Source: Phoronis australis
Taxonomy: Eukaryota; Phoronida; Phoronidae
Assembly (NCBI GenBank): GCA_002633005.1
Contig: NMRA01000538.1
Location: 131,679 to 195,678, forward strand
DNA length: 64,000 bases
Direction: 5' to 3'
The notes beneath the pieces are model-generated. The model saw nothing but the letters and a program-made list of their open reading frames with translations, made no database searches and was not told the origin of the DNA. Below, one piece after another: positions 56,401 through 62,400 of this stretch (position 1 is its first letter; every line of letters begins with the position of its first letter). The position numbers and the translations under genes are program-made.

Positions 56401-59400
56401 CGTATCACGACTAAAAGGTTGAAGCTATTTTTTGATTAAATGCAATTTAACACAACACAAATACGGCAACTACTTCAATTAAAACGAGCATTCCGCCCTG
56501 CTGGTCCCTGAACACTGATGCCGAGCTGATGAGTGATCAGATGGTAATTAAAAGACTTGACATGACGGAACTAATTACTCTGTGCAGAGCCTAATGAGCA
56601 TAGCTTTTATCAGTACCTCATTATCACTTATGACAGTGACATCAATACATCAGAGAACAAAAGAAGTACTTTCGCATTCCGTGTCCGTTGAGCAATGAAA
56701 AACTACGCTACTGGACTCTGTCTTAATGAACAGAATAGCCTGGTTATAAAGACTAATTAATACAAAACAACTATGTGACCAGACTTCACTGATTAGATAA
56801 AGTTATTGAAGCTTGAAGCAAAATAATATCACAAGGATAGTCAGGCCTTGCAAAATTTGAATGCTACAATTCTATCACGGGTCATCTCTCAAATTAAAAT
56901 AAATACTGATGGCGAAAAAATTAGGAAATCCAGTTTGATGTGTATAATTAGCATACATTTAATACAAGTTTTGGTAGTGACATCTGTGGTCACCTTCTCA
57001 CAAGGATTTTCATCGGTGGCTGTCAAGCTGTGATTATTTTTTGCTTCTTTATCACTGAGTTAACAACAAGGTCTTAGAAGGTCGGCTATCAGCCACACTC
57101 TGGGTTCTGCTGCTTTGAAAGCCTCCAACTTCTGAGTTAAGGTTCCAGTGAGGTTCAAATCATGGTGGAACAGTTTTTTGAATTCACAACGCCAATGATG
57201 TACATACCAAAACCTGGTACAATGAGTGACGCTAAGAAAACATTCGCGTCGCAACTGGTGAGTTGGGTAAAAACTGGTGTTGCCAATTCAAATCTGAGCT
57301 CGCAAAAAAATGTTCTTAATTCTACAAATGTCCGCAGCGCTTCATATTTGAACTAGAATAGACATGATTTTGTTGTAATTCCTTTTCCTTGGAAGAAATT
57401 GTTGTATTACAGTAAATTATTTTCTTTTAATCGTTTTCCGTATGTCACCCAAATAAATCAAAAACCCCATCTAAATGTTCGAAAACACAATTGAAAACAC
57501 CAACAGTTCATGGATATCCATGCAGACAGTCGTGATGACTTTACTCGTAGCGGAGATGATGCACTTGTTTACTCACAAACATACTCAAATTTGGCACGGC
57601 ATCGCGAAATGTCTGAAGTGATAATGGGCAAGTAATAACAAATGAGATTTGGCCCCGATACTGATCGGACAGAATACTTATAATGTTTCGTCTGTATTTG
57701 ATCACACACCATCTTAGAGATATTATTTCACCAAGAAAACTTATACATTGTATGTCGGCACCAAAATGTGTGGGAAAAGTTCAAAAGTATCACCCATTTT
57801 CTCAGAAAACATACACAAAGCAAGCAGTGGAAAATCTTAGGAGTTAGAGGACACATTTGGTGAATAAACTAAAGTTTGAAGTCGCATTTGCACTGCAGCG
57901 TTCCAGGTAATATCGCCGCCAGCAAACTGAGGTCGCATGGGTGCTCATGCTCACCAAATCGGATGCTGTGCAATAATATAAACATCAAGGACAGTGGAGA
58001 AATAACAGTTGCCAAGAAATCATTAATCATTCCACTGTAATGCACACAACTAAGATATACCAGTAAACTAATAACTATACCCCGTCCAGTAACCAGCAAC
58101 TAACTTTGAAAGGTAAAGCCATTGAAAAATGAAAAAAATGTCAATTTTGGCAATTATTTCTGTCCAAACTTGGTGAGAGTTCACTGTATAAGAAGTTCAA
58201 AGTTTGGTCAATTAACTTGCTCATAACCTACTTATAACCTTAAGACAAGACAGCTAAAAGTTGAAAAACTAAAAGAATTACCACAATTACTTAAAAGCCT
58301 AGAAAAAAACATTAATTTTTAGCTAATTTCACAGTGAATAAAAAGACAACATACAACACACTACTTTTGGAATTTTTTATTTGTTAATTCATCAATAGAT
58401 GTCACTACTGTTTCATTAATGTTCAATATCTGCTGCCACCTACTTGTGGCTAACATATTTCTACAGTGCACCTTGCCTGCATGCTTAAAAAGCAACTCTT
58501 AAAAAAATGAAAATAGTTTACAGTATAATTTCTGAATTACACTCATTAAAAACATTAAATTTTTCATGAAAATCTGATGATGATGAAGAAACATTTAAAG
58601 CTGCATTCCCTGTTACACACGTTGACATCTTCAACGTAGCGCTTCGAACTAAAAAACATTACCACGGTCATACGATCTTGAGTTATTGCTGAATTAGCCA
58701 GCAATTCAAGTCACAGGCAATGCGTTCATGTGCCATGTTTGAATCCACAATTTTAGGGTTGGCCAAACCAATAAACTCAGTCACTGATAATTTTGATGTT
58801 CTAGTTGGTAATGGAAATAAAAATCCTATCAATGTAAGTAGTACTACAAAACCGATTTGATGAGAGTAAAAGCCCTGATTCAATTTTTGTTTTTAGTTCA
58901 CTAAAAAGGGCAAAATGCAACTTTGAAAACAAAACAAACATCACAAAACACAAGTTGTTGATGTTGATTTCAAATGGCGAGTAAAAACAGGGAAACGAAC
59001 TGAAACCAACCCTCACTCCTGGTTTTCTATCCTAAACGATGAAATAAACATTCAATACTTTTGGAATTTATCGTAATCTATTTTGCCCGGGATACGCCAC
59101 GAGTTATGTTGCAGAGTAAAACAAGAGGAGGATTGGGAATATTGCCATTTATTATGACGTAAATAGATAAAAATAAATAAGACTCTGCAAGATGGGCATG
59201 GACAAAACGCCCACCGGCGTGTACAATGAATAGCCCTGAAAGAGGGAACAAAACAAAAGAACTGCCTGAAGGGCTTAAACGAAAGTACAGAACATGAACA
59301 CAAAACTTGAAAAAACTAACAGGAAATGTATATGAGCAAAGAGAAAGTGGAACCGACACCCGGGATGGGGGGTGGGAAAAAATGAAGAGAACGAACGTAG

Positions 59401-62400
59401 GTCTTGTAGACGACGAGGTAGGTGGCTGAATGAGAAACCACACTGAACTGAACAAAGGAAATATGAGCGACCAATCAGGAGTCGCGTAGAGAAACGTATG
59501 AATACAAAAGTAGGCGCTTTAGGCTATAAATAGAGATGAGTAATGCAAAATAAACCCTAAGGACTGGTATCAAAATAAAGAGACAAGTGTCAAAATAATG
59601 ACGATAAATGCATTTAACAAGTTAAATTTAATTTATCGTAATCTATTTTGCCCGGGGTACACCACGAGCTATGTTGCAGAGTAAAACAAGAGGAGGATTG
59701 GGAATATTGTCATTTATTATGATGTAAATAGATAAAACTAAGACTCTGCAAGATGGGCATGGACAAAACGCCATAATGGCAGCAGGGGAATGCTGACATC
59801 GCCCATCCGAGGAAGCGGAACCCGGGCAATAACAAGGTTAGACTATGATAAAATATAGGTACTAACAACGGTATAACAGAAAACTAGAATACTTAAGTCT
59901 AGAATATAAAAAACAAGAACATAAGGAAATGGAAGTAAAGTTAACTAGAACTAATGACTAGAAATTGAAGCCTGCAACTACAGGCCTTGGGCCACAGGCT
60001 GCAACAACAGACCTGACCTACGGGGCTGAAACCACAGACCCAGAGGAGTGGGAGGGGCTGAAAAGCAAAGTGAGAGAAGTGGGGAGCTGCAACAACAGGC
60101 TCACCAGGAGTTCAAGAAGCCTGGGGAAGAGGAAAAGCAGACATGCAACTTGTCTTGGTAGCAGCCCATCTTGTCGGGCTTTCAAACAATGATTTTCTGG
60201 TCTGGGCCATTCAGAACACATGGGCGGTAATAAAAATACCTTCTCAGCCAATGCCATAAATCCTTGTTTGTTAAACTGTGTTTACTTGGACAGACCAACT
60301 GGGACAGTGTGACTTATGATACAGATGATTTACAACAATTTGCAAAATCTAAGCCACTATGCAGACTACATACCCTTTCCAAGCCCAATATGAAGGTTTA
60401 TTCAATATTTTTAAAAATGATACATCTTTAACAATATCAGCTGGTTCTGCTGTGCTAAAATAACTTCAGGTTACTTAAAAGTTGCAACATGTAACCAGTT
60501 TAAAATCAACATTTCGGCATAACATGTTAAGCTAATTTTACAATTGTGCATTTTTATGAATAATGCAATAAAGTAAAAGAGAACACGACAACACCGAATG
60601 CTGTTTTGTTTTGTTATTTTACGTGACAAATTATACTGTTTTGTTCGGACACAAAAATGTTATGGTAGGAATAACAGAATGTGTCAGACAAATGGAGTCT
60701 CAAAGAGTAGACCACCATAGACACCACAGGCTTTTGGTTAGGTTTCTGAGAATAATTAGACACCTCAGGTAATAATTTTTGATAAATGATAATTCACTCG
60801 TTAAATATATGTGAGAATATGGACTCGTCCCTCTTATACCCCCATCTTTCGCACTTGTCCAATAACCTCTTGTGTAGATTCGCATGTGGTCCTCCTGCAC
60901 TCGAGGCACTAGGACATTCCATTTCCAGTCTCACTATTGGTTCGTTTGTATTACTGCCACGAGTTTGGTCAGCTCCTGGCTCCCATAGGCTGATGATTGT
61001 CACGTGTCATAGGGCTCCTTTGTTCTCAGTAAAGTTATATTTCCTGCCATCAGTACTTCGCTTTGGCAGCACTTAGGTTCGAGTCTAATCTCTCTTCATT
61101 TTTTTGCATTTCCTGATCTCAGTTCCTACGTTCCCGGTAAGCATGCTTTTATTCCTCCCTCTGCTCTGTCATGCCAGTTCACGGCCTTTCTCTGGGATCA
61201 CCCTACGTCTGCTGGCTGGGCCATTTTGCCCTCAGCCATGCTCGGTCTCTTGACCTATTTAACCTCAGGTTCGATCCCCGTCTTGTCAAGCCACTTCTTG
61301 GGCCTCTCGGGTGCCACCCTAGCCCTCGGGCCCCGATCCATTTTCTATCTCCTCACCTGTGTCTATTATAGTGACACTTGAGTGCTGGCGCTTTTTAATG
61401 CCCATCTTTCCAGAGATTATAATTTTATCTTTATGTTATTTGTACACTCATATTTCTGTACCTCATCAATCATAATAAATGACCTTATATCGCCTATACA
61501 CGGTCTCCTGTGTATCTCTGGAAATGGAGCTTGCGACGCACCTATTATTTTCGGGACATATTCCGAACATAAAAGAGGACTCAAAACTACAGTGGGCACT
61601 AGACCTAAGAATGTGACAGCAGTGATATTCTATAGGTTAAAACCACTGCCCTGTACTCTCACGATCAATAAAATTTAGCATGGAAAGTCGTCGTTTTTTG
61701 TCAACTTCAACCTTGCTGGACAAATAGAGATGACAGCAATATGGACCCACTGTAAATATGTCCGGCGCATAATAAAAACTAAATGTCATTGAAAATTTAG
61801 CCTTTTTGTTAGATTGGCACAAATCGGTGAACTACAACGGAAGAGAAATAATGCATATGACAAATGATGTTCTATTGTTGATATGTCCTAACCTTTGTTG
61901 TGTAACCTGCCTGAGTAACACAATGGGGCAACTTGACTTGTGTACACCAACACCTAAGGGAATGAACATAACACCCCAAAGAACTCAGGGAAATTTGAAT
62001 GTCGGGGGAAGGGGGATCCCATCATGCCCAGATTGAGAGAATTCCTGAAAATCCCTGAACACAAACGTTAAGAGATTTGACAAACTTTAACATTCTTCTG
62101 TAATGACACAATACTTGATTATTTTGCTGCACTTTTTTCTGTACAAATTTTCGCAAATGATTTATATTGTTGAGATTATTTTGAAAACTGCAATCTCATG
62201 AATTTTTCTTGTAATGAGTTTTTGATCTTTTTCATTTTCCAATTGTTTTAAGCTATGTACTCTTCATGCACCAAAAGACATGTCACGTTTCCAGGTTTTC
62301 TATATTTTTTGAGGCACTAAAAACGATCACTCACTTGATTTGGCCAAACTTGAACAGGACGAAGGGGTGGGTGGTTGCAATGTCTTCTCCTTCATAATCT

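Larger units (their letters stand above)
49286..62334. other. 13-kb CNG intron
   Basis: It holds the possible alternative first exon (55994-56096), a coding-looking minus frame (49770-49997), an R7 repeat (58112-58185), LTR-like copies at 59066-59775 and 60791-61573, a short GC-richer repeat (59960-60130) and an R2 repeat (60235-60330). Large parts (50000-55900, 56100-58100, 61600-62300) show no gene or repeat I can name. Confidence 0.45.
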
